From contig NZ_CP121445.1 in the NCBI RefSeq assembly GCF_029689925.1, forward strand, positions 1,977,001 to 2,041,000: 64,000 nucleotides of DNA. The letters are read 5' to 3'. Source of the DNA: Anaerocolumna sp. AGMB13025 (GTDB lineage Bacteria; Bacillota; Clostridia; Lachnospirales; Lachnospiraceae). The position numbers were made by a program, and so were the translations under genes. Shown one piece after another: positions 1 to 9,333 of the stretch (position 1 is its first letter; the number at the start of each line of letters is the position of its first letter). A model generated the notes under the pieces. That model ran no database searches and was not told where the DNA came from. It worked only from the letters and a program-made list of their open reading frames with translations.

Positions 1-5
1 CCTTT

Positions 6-3000
6 ATGAATCATAAAGAGAAAGTCACACCGAAGGGGGAGAAGGGATTTCTTGATTTGTCTAACTGGGATTTTAATCAGGAGGGAAGTGTAAAACTGGA
101 TGGTTATTGGGAACTTTATACCAACACTCTGCTGACACCCCAGGAACTGGATAATAATAACGTGCCGCCAAGTTATGCACTGGTTCCCGGCAGATGGTCC
201 TATGGAGGATTAAAAGAGATCCAAAAGGATGACGGAATAGGTACCTACCGGTTAAAGATTAAAGTCAATCAGAAGTTGGATATTTTAGGACTTAGGATTA
301 AAAATATCCGCTTATCCTATAAAATATTTGTTAACGGAAAGGAAGTGGCAGCCTGCGGTAATCCGGCACCGGATGAGCAAAGCGGTTATATTGCGAATAA
401 TCTTCCTATGACCGTATTTTTCCCCCTATCCAAAGGGGATGGAGATACAGCCATTATTGATTTAGTAATCCAGGCAGCCAATATCCATTATTACAACGGA
501 GGAATTATCCAAAGTATCTATTTGGGAAACCAGAAGGATATTAACTGGGAGTATAACAAAGAGATGTTAATGGATGTGATGATATCCTCCTTCCTTATCT
601 TGACTAGTATTTATTGTTTTGTTATTTTCTTAAGAAAAAGAGATGAGAAAAAACTGTTGTACATGTCTCTTTTTTATATTAGTCTTGCTTATATCATTGC
701 TACAGCCAATGCAAAGGTCTTATTGCTTATGACGGATTTTGTACCATATTTAGTTGATATTAAAATAAGAACTGCAATTGTGGCTGTCAATATTATTTTT
801 ATTTGTTTATTTATACAGGATATGAGCAGGGAACTTATCTCGGATTTATCAATAAAATTAATTGTGATTATCATGTGCTGCTGTATGGCTGTAACGCTTT
901 TGGTACCTTATGCCCGGATGGCGATTTTTGAAAAAGCGGTAACAGTCGTGTATTTACTGACTTATTCGTTAGTGGCACTAAGGCTGGTATATTGTATTGT
1001 TAAAAAGCGCCATGGGGGAATTCGTAAGAATACGGTTATATTCTTGCTGTTTTTAGATTTGCAGTTTATCAATGAATATATCTCATCCCTTCTTTATTAT
1101 TACTCTGTTGTAAAAAGTTTTCTTCTCTCAAATATAATTTATTTACTTTTGCTTCTTGTGCTGTGTTACCTGTTTGCAGATCAGTACATGAAAGCGTATA
1201 AAGCCCTAAAAATAATGAATGCAGATCTCATAGCAGCAGATAAAATAAAAGATGATTTTTTAGCCTATGCTTCCAATGAATTTAAATCACCCCTGAATGC
1301 CATTACCAATATTACCCGGAGCATATTAAACGATGAAGCCGATACTTCTTTACTAAGTCAAAAAGAAAATCTGCTGTATGTATTAGGGATTACCGTTAAA
1401 ATGTCAGATTTAGTTAATGATATTATGGATTATCAAAACCTGAAAAATAATAAACTAAAGTTTAATAAGAGGGATTTTGATATCTATGGGCTGGTAAATG
1501 TGGTTTTAGAAACAGTCAGATATATGAGCAGGGATACGGTAGTATTAAAAAATGAGATACCAAAAGGGCGTTACTTTATTACTGCCGATGAACACAGGCT
1601 GGAACAGATTATACATAACTTAATTGGATATTCCTTAAAAGGCTCAGAGGAGGGTACGGTTAAAATCAAGGGTCAGGAGTTCGACGGATATATAGGTATC
1701 TCTTTATGGAAAACCGGAAGAATGATGGAGGATAAGGTTCAACAGGAACTATTCAAGGAATATACCCCTCTTACAGCAAAAGGAATCGGGGACAATATTC
1801 CGGCGGAAATGGGAATCTATGTATCAAAACTTCTTGCAGTCAATATGGGTGGAGATATCTACGTGGAATCAAAAGGAGAGAAGGAATCCGCTTTTATTAT
1901 AAGAATGCCAAAAGCCAGGAGGAACAGACAAACCGGGAGACCTGGTAATAAGACTGGGTTTAAATCAAGAGCAGAGAAAGAGAATGTACTTTCTTTAAAA
2001 ATACCAAAGACTGGTGATGCTGAATTTAAGAGTCATAAAAAACCAAAGATTTTGTTGGCAGATGATGATGTGGTCACCCTGAAACTGTTATTTGATATCT
2101 GTAAAGAGGAATTTGAACCGGTAATTGCTTATAATGGAAGGCAGGCCCTTGAAATAATACAGAAAGACAGGGATATCAGTCTTGCCTTAGTAGACGTGGT
2201 TATGCCTGATATTTCCGGTTACGAAGTATGCAGACAGATAAGGGAGCTGTACACCTTATTGGATCTGCCGATTCTTTTACTAACAGTAAGGAATGCTACA
2301 GAAGATATCGAAACAGGACTTATGGCAGGTGCGAATGACTTTCTGGTTAAACCCTTTCATGCAAAAGAATTAATTAACCGGGTAAAGACCCTGAGAAAAA
2401 TGCAGGAAGCTTTGCAGTCGGCAGTAAAAATAGAAACGGTGTTCCTGCAATCACAGATTAAGCAGCATTTTTTATACAATTCTCTTAATAGTATTGTGTC
2501 CTTATGTTATAGTGATCCGGAACGGGCAGGCAATCTTTTGGGAGAACTTAGTCACTATTTACGCAGTATCTTAGAGATTGATCCCCATCATTCCTTTATT
2601 GAGATCAAAAAGGAAATTTCTTTGATTAAGTCCTATCTGGAATTGGAAAAAGCCCGGTTTGGAGAGCGTCTGAAGATTTTATTTGATTATGACCAGAGCA
2701 TTCTAAAGTACCAGATACCGGCATTTTTAGTCCAGCCTATCGTAGAAAACGCCATAAGGCATGGCATTATGGGCAGAATGACAGGAGGGACCGTTGCTAT
2801 ATCCATGAAAAAAAAGGAGAGTAAACTTGTAATCAAGATTAAGGATGATGGTGTCGGCATCGAGAAGGAAAAACTGGGGAATCTCTTACAAGAAACCTCT
2901 CAGGGCAGTATAGGACTGAAAAATGTTAATAAGAGGCTTATGAATGAATATGGAGAAAGTCTGTATATACAAAGTGAAATCGATAAGGGAACTAGTATCA

Positions 3001-3023
3001 TGATAAGAATACCTGTATCATGA
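6..3023 (+). CDS. Hybrid sensor histidine kinase/response regulator, 7TM type (5'-partial)
   Basis: Membrane sensor kinase expected to phosphorylate the SARP regulator encoded next. Order by approximate residue: extracytoplasmic 7TMR-DISM-like beta domain (10-180), about seven membrane segments (187-395), a HisKA-like helix pair (412-480), a first HATPase-like domain (to 640), a receiver domain (680-800, phospho-Asp near 726), then a LytS/HPK7-type core with its His near 819 (QIKQHFLYNSL) and a second HATPase with an intact N-box (VENAIRHG). The first kinase module looks dead: the H-box reads YASNEFKSP with Asn424 in place of His, and its N, G1 and G2 boxes are degenerate. The frame stays open to the window edge and no signal peptide precedes the sensory domain, so the true start is probably upstream. 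Ligand unknown. Confidence 0.85.
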   Translation: MNHKEKVTPKGEKGFLDLSNWDFNQEGSVKLDGYWELYTNTLLTPQELDNNNVPPSYALVPGRWSYGGLKEIQKDDGIGTYRLKIKVNQKLDILGLRIKNIRLSYKIFVNGKEVAACGNPAPDEQSGYIANNLPMTVFFPLSKGDGDTAIIDLVIQAANIHYYNGGIIQSIYLGNQKDINWEYNKEMLMDVMISSFLILTSIYCFVIFLRKRDEKKLLYMSLFYISLAYIIATANAKVLLLMTDFVPYLVDIKIRTAIVAVNIIFICLFIQDMSRELISDLSIKLIVIIMCCCMAVTLLVPYARMAIFEKAVTVVYLLTYSLVALRLVYCIVKKRHGGIRKNTVIFLLFLDLQFINEYISSLLYYYSVVKSFLLSNIIYLLLLLVLCYLFADQYMKAYKALKIMNADLIAADKIKDDFLAYASNEFKSPLNAITNITRSILNDEADTSLLSQKENLLYVLGITVKMSDLVNDIMDYQNLKNNKLKFNKRDFDIYGLVNVVLETVRYMSRDTVVLKNEIPKGRYFITADEHRLEQIIHNLIGYSLKGSEEGTVKIKGQEFDGYIGISLWKTGRMMEDKVQQELFKEYTPLTAKGIGDNIPAEMGIYVSKLLAVNMGGDIYVESKGEKESAFIIRMPKARRNRQTGRPGNKTGFKSRAEKENVLSLKIPKTGDAEFKSHKKPKILLADDDVVTLKLLFDICKEEFEPVIAYNGRQALEIIQKDRDISLALVDVVMPDISGYEVCRQIRELYTLLDLPILLLTVRNATEDIETGLMAGANDFLVKPFHAKELINRVKTLRKMQEALQSAVKIETVFLQSQIKQHFLYNSLNSIVSLCYSDPERAGNLLGELSHYLRSILEIDPHHSFIEIKKEISLIKSYLELEKARFGERLKILFDYDQSILKYQIPAFLVQPIVENAIRHGIMGRMTGGTVAISMKKKESKLVIKIKDDGVGIEKEKLGNLLQETSQGSIGLKNVNKRLMNEYGESLYIQSEIDKGTSIMIRIPVS

Positions 3024-3087
3024 TAAGCAGAGGACTTCTTACTATCAGGGTAATAGAAGGGTAAACGACAAAAAAGGAAGTATGTAC

Positions 3088-4224
3088 ATGGTGGCTATAG
3101 TTATTGATGATGAAGTGCTGGCAGTAGAGCATATAAGCAGGTTATTGGAAAAAGCAGGATTCACGGTTTACGCCTTTACAAATCCCTTAGAGGCATTGGA
3201 GAATGAGATATTAAAAAGTGCGGATGTTTTTTATTTGGATATCGAGATGCCGGAGATAAGCGGTCTTAAGCTGGCTGAAAAAATTCATACCCTTAATATG
3301 GATTGTGAAGTAGTATTTATAACCGGGCATAATCAATATGCTCTGGAGGCCTTTGATGTAAATGCCATTGATTATCTGCTGAAACCGGTAACTCCCGTAC
3401 AGGTTGAGCGGTCTATAAAACGTATTGTAAAAAGAAGAGGGGATAAAGCACCTTATCAGGAAAGTGTCAGGAACGACAAAAAACGTGTGCATGTGACATT
3501 GTTTGGAAAAACCTCAGTATATACCGATGAAGAAGATAAAAACATTCGCTTCATGACAGTTAAAGTGGCTGAACTTTTTTGCTTTATGTTATTACAAAAA
3601 GAAGATGCTCAGATTTCTAAGTGGAAGTTAATTGATGAAATCTGGCCGGATAAAGATGTAAATAAGGGCAGCATTAATCTGCGGAGTACTATAAGCAGAT
3701 TAAATAAAACCTTTCGGGAAAAAGACATACAGATTTCCCTTAAATCTGCAAGAAACGGTTATCAGCTGGAAGTGAACGAAGATATTGAAGTGGATGCATT
3801 CCTTCTAAGGCATATAGCGGATAAAAACTATATCCTTACAGAGGATAATTTAATGTATTTTGAAATGGTTATTTTAAAATATAATGATATGTTTTTAGAG
3901 GATTATGACAGCGAATGGTGTGAAATGTATAAAACCCTTTATCACAGGTATTTCAAAATGGCTGTAAAGAAATTAATGGAATACTATAAAAGAGGACAAC
4001 AAGATACCCTTCGGATATTAAATATTATTGAATGGCTGGTAAGGTTTGAACCTTATGAGGAGGAAATAAGGGAACTGGTGTTAACCTTATATCATGGCAG
4101 TTATGGAAGAGCTACGGCAGTTAAATATTATGAGGATTATGAAAAACTTCTTAAGAAAGATCTAGATATGGAGCCTGGAGAAAAGCTGAAAAGGCTTTAT
4201 CAGACATTATTACAGGAATCTTAA
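3088..4224 (+). CDS. Response regulator with SARP-like output (REC, winged helix, BTAD)
   Basis: Cytoplasmic transcription regulator. Residues 1-120 are a receiver domain (acidic pocket IDDE, phospho-Asp in FYLDIEMPEISG, switch Lys in LLKPV). A winged-helix DNA-binding domain follows (about 130-225), then a helical bacterial transcriptional activation domain (about 235-378) as in SARP/AfsR regulators. It lies about 60 bp behind the hybrid kinase, which is very probably its partner. An ATG at 3082 is only 1 nt from the GGAAG ribosome binding site at 3076-3080. The ATG at 3088 has 7-nt spacing and is preferred. A strong hairpin terminator follows. Target genes unknown; the secreted protein downstream is one candidate. 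Confidence 0.85.
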   Translation: MVAIVIDDEVLAVEHISRLLEKAGFTVYAFTNPLEALENEILKSADVFYLDIEMPEISGLKLAEKIHTLNMDCEVVFITGHNQYALEAFDVNAIDYLLKPVTPVQVERSIKRIVKRRGDKAPYQESVRNDKKRVHVTLFGKTSVYTDEEDKNIRFMTVKVAELFCFMLLQKEDAQISKWKLIDEIWPDKDVNKGSINLRSTISRLNKTFREKDIQISLKSARNGYQLEVNEDIEVDAFLLRHIADKNYILTEDNLMYFEMVILKYNDMFLEDYDSEWCEMYKTLYHRYFKMAVKKLMEYYKRGQQDTLRILNIIEWLVRFEPYEEEIRELVLTLYHGSYGRATAVKYYEDYEKLLKKDLDMEPGEKLKRLYQTLLQES

Positions 4225-4230
4225 AAATAA

Positions 4231-4276
4231 AAGCATGGTGGATAAGTCAGGAAGAAGACTTATTACCATGCTTTTT
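4231..4276 (+). terminator. Rho-independent terminator after the SARP regulator
   Basis: AAGCATGGT at 4231 pairs with ACCATGCTT ending at 4272. An inner GATAAGTC/GACTTAT extension lengthens the stem and five T follow. The rest of the gap to 4513 is AT-rich and presumably holds the promoter of the next gene, but I see no clear -35/-10 pair. Confidence 0.8.
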
Positions 4277-4513
4277 CATTATAGAGTATTTCGTATAGTA
4301 ATTTTTATCTAAGAATTTATAATAAAAAGAATAATAAAACTTTATAAGTACCAATAGGTTCAGAATAAAACAAATAACTGAAAATACAAATAATTCTATA
4401 ATAACCTTTAATATGACAAAATCACCGATATTTGTAACAAATTTGCAACATCTGATTTGTTAATATTTCAATATGGAAAAACATCCTATTAAAAAATAAT
4501 TTAAGGAGGATTT

Positions 4514-7360
4514 ATGAAAACATTATTAAAGAAATTTATGGTTTTTTTTCTGTCCCTGACATTAATCGCGGGACTCATAACAATTCCTGCTGTCACCGCT
4601 AAAGCAGGATTTACTGGCAGTGGGCATACAGATTTTGAGAATTACGGAGAAGACGGTGGTGTTGACCTGACGGAAAGGCAGTCTGCTATTGATGGATTGA
4701 CTGTAAATAATGTGAATGGATATAAATTTACAATGTACTCCAACAGTTTTGAACAGGATTGTACTATCTCAATAAGCAATCAAGCTGTCGGAGGTAGTTT
4801 TAGTACTTATCTTATGGCTTGGCTGGATTATAATCCTGGACCCGATTTTAATCCTATGGTTACGAAACTTGTAATAACTAAGAATGATAATAGTAAATTC
4901 GATCTTAATTCTATTGTATTAGCTATTGCAGATTTGTTGTCAGAAACAAATGACATCATTTTGACCGGATATAAAAATAATAGTCCGGTTGAAGGTGCAT
5001 TTTTAAGCAAACAGGTGAAGTCCCTTATTTATGAAGGCGGAGAGAATGCTGCTTTTGATGTATCGGATAACAATGCCTTTAAAGGAATTGATGCTGCTGT
5101 CATTACTTTAGGCGATTCGGTTGGAGCTAATGTTGGTATATTAATAAAAAGCATCACGGCTCAGGATGCTCAGGAGAGTACCAATGAAGCTCCCACTGCA
5201 ACCCAGTTAAGAATAGAGCCAAATTCCTCCGGTGAATTTTTAGAGGGTACGTTTGAGTATGCGGATGCTGAGGGGGATGAGAGCGGAATAAGCTTATTTC
5301 AGTGGTACAGAGCAGATGATGCCCAAGGTACTAACGAAATTGCAATTCCAGATGCAGTTGAAGCGAGTTATCTCTTAACTGAGGACGACTATGGAAAATA
5401 TATACGGTTTGAAGTCACTCCAGTGGCATTAACCGGTACTCTTACAGGAACACCTGTTAAGAGTGAATTTTATGGATGGGGTATTGTAGATTCTATAAGT
5501 ATAAAGTCCGCACCTGTGAAAACTACTTATATGGAAGGTGAAACTCTTGATCTGAGTGGTCTTGTGGTAACACTTAATAAAAATGATGGCAGCAGTGAAG
5601 ATGTAGCTTTCTCAGAATTTGCCGAGAAAGGTATTAGTACTTTTCCGGTAAACGGAGGAACACTAAACACGGAAACATCAGTTGTAATAATTACCTATAC
5701 AGATCTTGGTATCTCAGTAAATCAACAGTTAATAATTACTCCCCCGGTTCAAAACCATACGGTTATCTTTAACTATGGTGGGGTAAATTCTATCACAGCA
5801 TTAGTAAAAGCCGGAGAGAGTCTTGGTAGTCTTTGGCCCGCTAACCCGGTAAAAGCAGGATATACCTTTCAGGGCTGGTATACAAAAGAGGGTGGTTTAG
5901 GCAGTGCCTTTACTTCTGATACAATTGTAAATGAAAATATGACAGTCTATGCCAAGTGGAAAACAAACACGAACAGCAACCCGGGTAACAACCCAGGTAA
6001 TCCAGGCAACCCGGGTAACAATCCTGATAATAACTCCGGCAGCAATCCTATTAATAATCCGGACGATTCAGATAGTAACCAGGAAACAACTAAGGATGAT
6101 ACCAAACAGATTACAGTTGATGTAAAACAAGGTGATACAGACAGCGTTGCTTCTAAAATTACAATTGAGAGAACCAAGGGCAAAGACGGAGTGAAATCAG
6201 ATAAGGTAACTTATCAAAATGACAAAGCTATGGAGACCGTTAAGAAATTAAAAGCAGAGGGAAAAGATACAGCAAGAATTGTTATACCGGATGAAATGGA
6301 TGAGGTAGCAGATACTACAATAAGTATTTCGCAGGATTCTTTAAAAACCCTGTTTAAGGGCGGAATCAACCTTCAGATGGATACAGAAGAAGCAAAAATC
6401 AGTCTGCCAAAAGAAAGTGTGAAAGCTGCCAGCCAGAAACTGGAGGATGACCTGTATTTCCGTCTAGTGCCAGTGAAGAAAGACATTGACAAACAACATG
6501 TTATAAAACAAGCCAAAATAGATGCTGTAAAATTAAGCGGTAATAATAATGCAGTCGTATCAATGATAGGAAATCCTGTGACCATTGAAACAAACATGCC
6601 TTCTGCCAAGATTGATATTACTCTTCCGCTAGCAGGAATTGAGATTCCTGATGGTGCAGCAAAGAAAGCTGCTTTTATGAAGCAGTTAGCAGTATATATT
6701 GAACATTCCGACGGAGAGAGAGAACTGGTACAGGGTAAACTCGTTGAATATAAAGAGGGTGTATATGGAATACGCTTTCGTATTACAAAATTCAGTACAT
6801 TTACTGTGGTAAAAACAGATGCCTTTCAAAAGACCCCGGCTAAAGAAAACAAAGCCTTAAAAGCTGAACTGATCAAAGTTATGGTACCTAAGAAAACAGT
6901 AATAAAGGATACCAGTATTATAGCGGAAGTTACCAGTGATAAGACTTTTGTTATTGTAAAAGCGAAGGTAAGTTCTAAAGCCTCGTTTAAAATATATAGT
7001 GATAAAGCCTTAAAAAGAGTAATAAAAGAGAATAAGGTTAACTTAAAACCAGGCGTTAACACCGTATATCTTAAAGTAACTGCAGGGAATGGAAGTTTAT
7101 CTAAAGTTTATACTTTAAAAATTACCCGCAAAGAAGAAGTATATAAAAGCCATATCCGTCTTGGGCTAATCGGCAGTAAAGAATATGCCCATAGTGTTGC
7201 ACAAATATTTAAGCAGGACTATGACAGTGCCAATGTTTTGGTTACGGGCAAGGGTAAATATTATCTGGTTACTATGGACTTTAAAAACAAAACAGAAGCA
7301 ATAAAAGCCTGTGAGGATATGAAACGCAGACAGTATATTATTAATTACTATTTTAACTAA
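4514..7360 (+). CDS. Secreted multidomain surface protein with InlB-type repeat and C-terminal SPOR-like domain
   Basis: Exported protein with a classical signal peptide (KK, hydrophobic core, cleavage likely after AKA near residue 31). The N-terminal part (about 35-220) resembles DUF4465 beta proteins. An Ig/Big-like domain follows near 330-410, then one Listeria-Bacteroides (InlB B) repeat at about 414-482 ending in VYAKW. Next come an Asn/Pro/Gly-rich linker (NPGNNPGNPG type, about 485-525), beta-rich segments, and a terminal domain (about 876-948) that looks like a peptidoglycan-binding SPOR fold. I see no LPXTG motif or catalytic motif, so adhesion or wall binding is inferred only from architecture. 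The ribosome binding site TAAGGAGG is ideal. It is monocistronic, between terminators. Confidence 0.75.
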   Translation: MKTLLKKFMVFFLSLTLIAGLITIPAVTAKAGFTGSGHTDFENYGEDGGVDLTERQSAIDGLTVNNVNGYKFTMYSNSFEQDCTISISNQAVGGSFSTYLMAWLDYNPGPDFNPMVTKLVITKNDNSKFDLNSIVLAIADLLSETNDIILTGYKNNSPVEGAFLSKQVKSLIYEGGENAAFDVSDNNAFKGIDAAVITLGDSVGANVGILIKSITAQDAQESTNEAPTATQLRIEPNSSGEFLEGTFEYADAEGDESGISLFQWYRADDAQGTNEIAIPDAVEASYLLTEDDYGKYIRFEVTPVALTGTLTGTPVKSEFYGWGIVDSISIKSAPVKTTYMEGETLDLSGLVVTLNKNDGSSEDVAFSEFAEKGISTFPVNGGTLNTETSVVIITYTDLGISVNQQLIITPPVQNHTVIFNYGGVNSITALVKAGESLGSLWPANPVKAGYTFQGWYTKEGGLGSAFTSDTIVNENMTVYAKWKTNTNSNPGNNPGNPGNPGNNPDNNSGSNPINNPDDSDSNQETTKDDTKQITVDVKQGDTDSVASKITIERTKGKDGVKSDKVTYQNDKAMETVKKLKAEGKDTARIVIPDEMDEVADTTISISQDSLKTLFKGGINLQMDTEEAKISLPKESVKAASQKLEDDLYFRLVPVKKDIDKQHVIKQAKIDAVKLSGNNNAVVSMIGNPVTIETNMPSAKIDITLPLAGIEIPDGAAKKAAFMKQLAVYIEHSDGERELVQGKLVEYKEGVYGIRFRITKFSTFTVVKTDAFQKTPAKENKALKAELIKVMVPKKTVIKDTSIIAEVTSDKTFVIVKAKVSSKASFKIYSDKALKRVIKENKVNLKPGVNTVYLKVTAGNGSLSKVYTLKITRKEEVYKSHIRLGLIGSKEYAHSVAQIFKQDYDSANVLVTGKGKYYLVTMDFKNKTEAIKACEDMKRRQYIINYYFN

Positions 7361-7435
7361 TATTTATTAGTTCCGGTAGCGTGAAGTGGTCATGAAGTAA
7401 AATAATCAAATCGTGCTGCGTGTACATGTTTTGCA

Positions 7436-7480
7436 GAGAACTATGCAGAAGAGAACTATGCAGATGAGAACTATGCAGAC
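7436..7480. repeat. Three 15-bp direct repeats
   Basis: GAGAACTATGCAGA(A/T/C) occurs three times head to tail. The last copy is also the 5' arm of the terminator that follows, so each copy could in principle pair with the same 3' arm. Confidence 0.85.
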
Positions 7481-7519
7481 TAAATTACCCATTGCGGATT
7501 TTAGTCTGCATAGTTTTTT
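7469..7519 (+). terminator. Rho-independent terminator
   Basis: AACTATGCAGACTAAA (7469-7484) pairs perfectly with TTTAGTCTGCATAGTT (7500-7515) and is followed by six T. It ends transcription of the secreted protein gene. Confidence 0.9.
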
Positions 7520-7558
7520 GTTGATTATGGGATTTTAGTCTTACATTAATTATTAATA

Positions 7559-7587
7559 TTGACAAATAAGTGATTGAAGAATAAAAT
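7559..7587 (+). promoter_or_regulatory. Vegetative (sigma-A type) promoter
   Basis: TTGACA at 7559-7564, a 17-nt spacer, and TAAAAT at 7582-7587. This is a near-consensus promoter upstream of the carboxymuconolactone decarboxylase-like gene. Confidence 0.85.
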
Positions 7588-7615
7588 GAGTAAGTACTCA
7601 GTGAGTATGAACTCA
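7587..7615 (+). promoter_or_regulatory. Two tandem operator palindromes overlapping the transcription start
   Basis: Two copies of TGAGT-N4-ACTCA (7587-7600 and 7602-7615) lie one base apart. Together they also form a larger palindrome centred on 7601 (TACTCA-G-TGAGTA). The position at the end of the -10 and over +1 fits repression by a TetR- or MarR-type dimer. No such repressor gene is adjacent. Confidence 0.65.
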
Positions 7616-7644
7616 ATTAAAAAACCGCAAAGGAGATATAAAAA

Positions 7645-7950
7645 ATGAAGGTCAGCAAGGCATTTGAAACATTTGCATCGGAAACACCGGAATACCAAAA
7701 AATATGGATGGAGGCTGTACAAAAATTAGATACTGTGAATAAGCTTGATACGAAGACAAAAGAACTCGCATATTTAGCAGTACTCTCAGCCCTGCGGCTT
7801 GAGAGCGGAGTACCCTTTCATACCCAAATGGCTAAATCACACGGAGCTACAAGAGAGGAAGTGATCGGTGCAATCTTAGTGGGACTTCCTGCTGTCGGTA
7901 ACTGTGTGGTGAATGCGTTACCTATTGCACTTTCTGCCTATGATGAGTAA
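7645..7950 (+). CDS. Carboxymuconolactone decarboxylase/AhpD-fold small protein
   Basis: 101-residue helical protein of the CMD/AhpD-like family, usually peroxidase-associated or decarboxylase-like. The family core is visible at residues 40-75 (KELAYLAVLSALRLESGVPF, then a conserved His59). The redox CxxC expected before that His is replaced by Leu52-x-x-Gly55, so AhpD-type thiol chemistry is unlikely. Cys87 is the only cysteine. It is transcribed alone from a strong promoter with tandem operators, which suggests induction by a small molecule. The ribosome binding site AAAGGAG is good. Substrate unknown. Confidence 0.75.
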   Translation: MKVSKAFETFASETPEYQKIWMEAVQKLDTVNKLDTKTKELAYLAVLSALRLESGVPFHTQMAKSHGATREEVIGAILVGLPAVGNCVVNALPIALSAYDE

Positions 7951-8042
7951 ATAGGTCCAGTTACAAGTAAATAAGTCATTGTAAAAAGCTTAAATCCAAA
8001 AGTTAACAAGAAATATCTTTTCATACTTTTTCAGACACTCAT

Positions 8043-8149
8043 TACTGCCTTAATTACTCTTCTTAATAATTCTTAATATTTGTGAAGGGAAAATCTAAAT
8101 ATTCCTCCTACATACTTAATATAAGAGAAATATTAGAAGAGAGGCAGTA
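8043..8149 (+). promoter_or_regulatory. Long-range inverted repeat around the glycosyltransferase leader
   Basis: TACTGCCT (8043-8050) is complementary to AGGCAGTA (8142-8149). ACTCTTC just inside also pairs with GAAGAG. The 3' arm abuts the ribosome binding site (AGGGG), so folding could affect translation. This is a weak inference because the loop is about 90 nt. I identified no clear promoter in 7951-8154. Confidence 0.3.
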
Positions 8150-8154
8150 GGGGT

Positions 8155-9333
8155 ATGAAAATAATTATTATGACCGGAAGGTTTGGCATGGGACATTTTA
8201 TGGCAGCCCAGGCGATAAAAAAAATTCTTGACAACAGCCCAGTGGCAGCAGAAATTGAAATAATAGACTGGCTTGAATATGCAACACCTAAATATGCCGG
8301 TCAGTTATACCGGCTTTTTGGCTTTGCAGTAAATAATGTAAGTAAATTATATAACCAAAGATATAAATGGTTAGAGAACAAAAGGACAAACCGTAAGCCG
8401 GAACTGTATCACTATTTTATGAAACAATTTACAAAATTCTTAATGGAAAAGCAGCCTGATATTATAATTTCGACTTTACCGGTCTGTTCCCAGGTGGTAT
8501 CCTGGTATAAAGAAAAAATGCAGAGCAACCTGCCTCTGATAACCTGTGTTACAGACATAACAGGACATTCCGAATGGATCAGCCGCAAAACAGATCTGTA
8601 TTTTGTCGGTTCCGGTATTGTGAAAGAAAAACTTGTAAGTAAAGGTGTACCTCTAAAACAAATCTACATAACAGGAATTCCAGTTAACCCCTTATTTGAC
8701 AATGTACCTTTGAATAAAACTGATGTCTGTGAACCGAAGAGTAGAAATATATTGGTGATGGGCGGCGGACTCGGTATGCTTCCAGGCAATACAGAGTTTT
8801 ACGATAACTTAAGTCAATTAACCAATACCAAGGTAACGGTCATAACCGGACAGAATACAGAATTATACGGTAAACTATCCGGACGATATGACAATCTTAA
8901 GGCGGTGGGCTTTGTGCATAATGTTTATGAGTACATGAGGGAAGCGGATATGATTGTATCGAAACCAGGGGGTATTACCACATTTGAAGCAATCAATGCG
9001 GAAGTTCCTATTATAGCCTTAAATCCAGTTCTCCAGCAGGAGTTATATAATGCCGAGTTCATTCATGAGGTGCAGATTGGTACAGTAATTGAAGGTAATA
9101 CAAGTGAATGCCTTATAGATATCGAGAGGCTGCTCTTAGATGGGAATCAACTTCGTATCTATAAGGATAATATGAAGAAGTTAAAAAACAAATTTGCAGA
9201 AAATAAACTGGACGGTATAGTTATAAGGTTTTTAAAAGAAACGACCTGTCAATTTGGTAGAACGCCGCTGACAGAATATTATGCTTCCGGAAAGGAAATT
9301 ATTTTGCATGAAAAAGTTAATTTTAACCTTTGA
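8155..9333 (+). CDS. MGDG-synthase/UgtP-like glycosyltransferase (GT28 fold)
   Basis: Membrane-associated glycosyltransferase likely to transfer a sugar from a UDP-sugar to diacylglycerol or a related lipid. The N-terminal MGDG-synthase domain begins with TGRFGMGHFMAAQAI, the glycine/histidine-rich acceptor loop of the family. The C-terminal nucleotide-sugar half contains VMGGGLGMLPG and the donor-binding stretch SKPGGITTFEAINAE. Its length (392 aa) is normal. It is the first gene of an operon with a deacetylase, a flippase-like membrane protein and a two-component system, which supports a role in envelope glycolipid remodelling. The end overlaps the next gene by 26 nt if that starts at 9308. 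Confidence 0.8.
   Translation: MKIIIMTGRFGMGHFMAAQAIKKILDNSPVAAEIEIIDWLEYATPKYAGQLYRLFGFAVNNVSKLYNQRYKWLENKRTNRKPELYHYFMKQFTKFLMEKQPDIIISTLPVCSQVVSWYKEKMQSNLPLITCVTDITGHSEWISRKTDLYFVGSGIVKEKLVSKGVPLKQIYITGIPVNPLFDNVPLNKTDVCEPKSRNILVMGGGLGMLPGNTEFYDNLSQLTNTKVTVITGQNTELYGKLSGRYDNLKAVGFVHNVYEYMREADMIVSKPGGITTFEAINAEVPIIALNPVLQQELYNAEFIHEVQIGTVIEGNTSECLIDIERLLLDGNQLRIYKDNMKKLKNKFAENKLDGIVIRFLKETTCQFGRTPLTEYYASGKEIILHEKVNFNL

Noticed and set aside
5947..6183. Leu/Gly/Pro-rich minus-strand ORF
   Set aside because: Shadow of the Asn/Pro/Gly linker of the secreted protein; no start signals.
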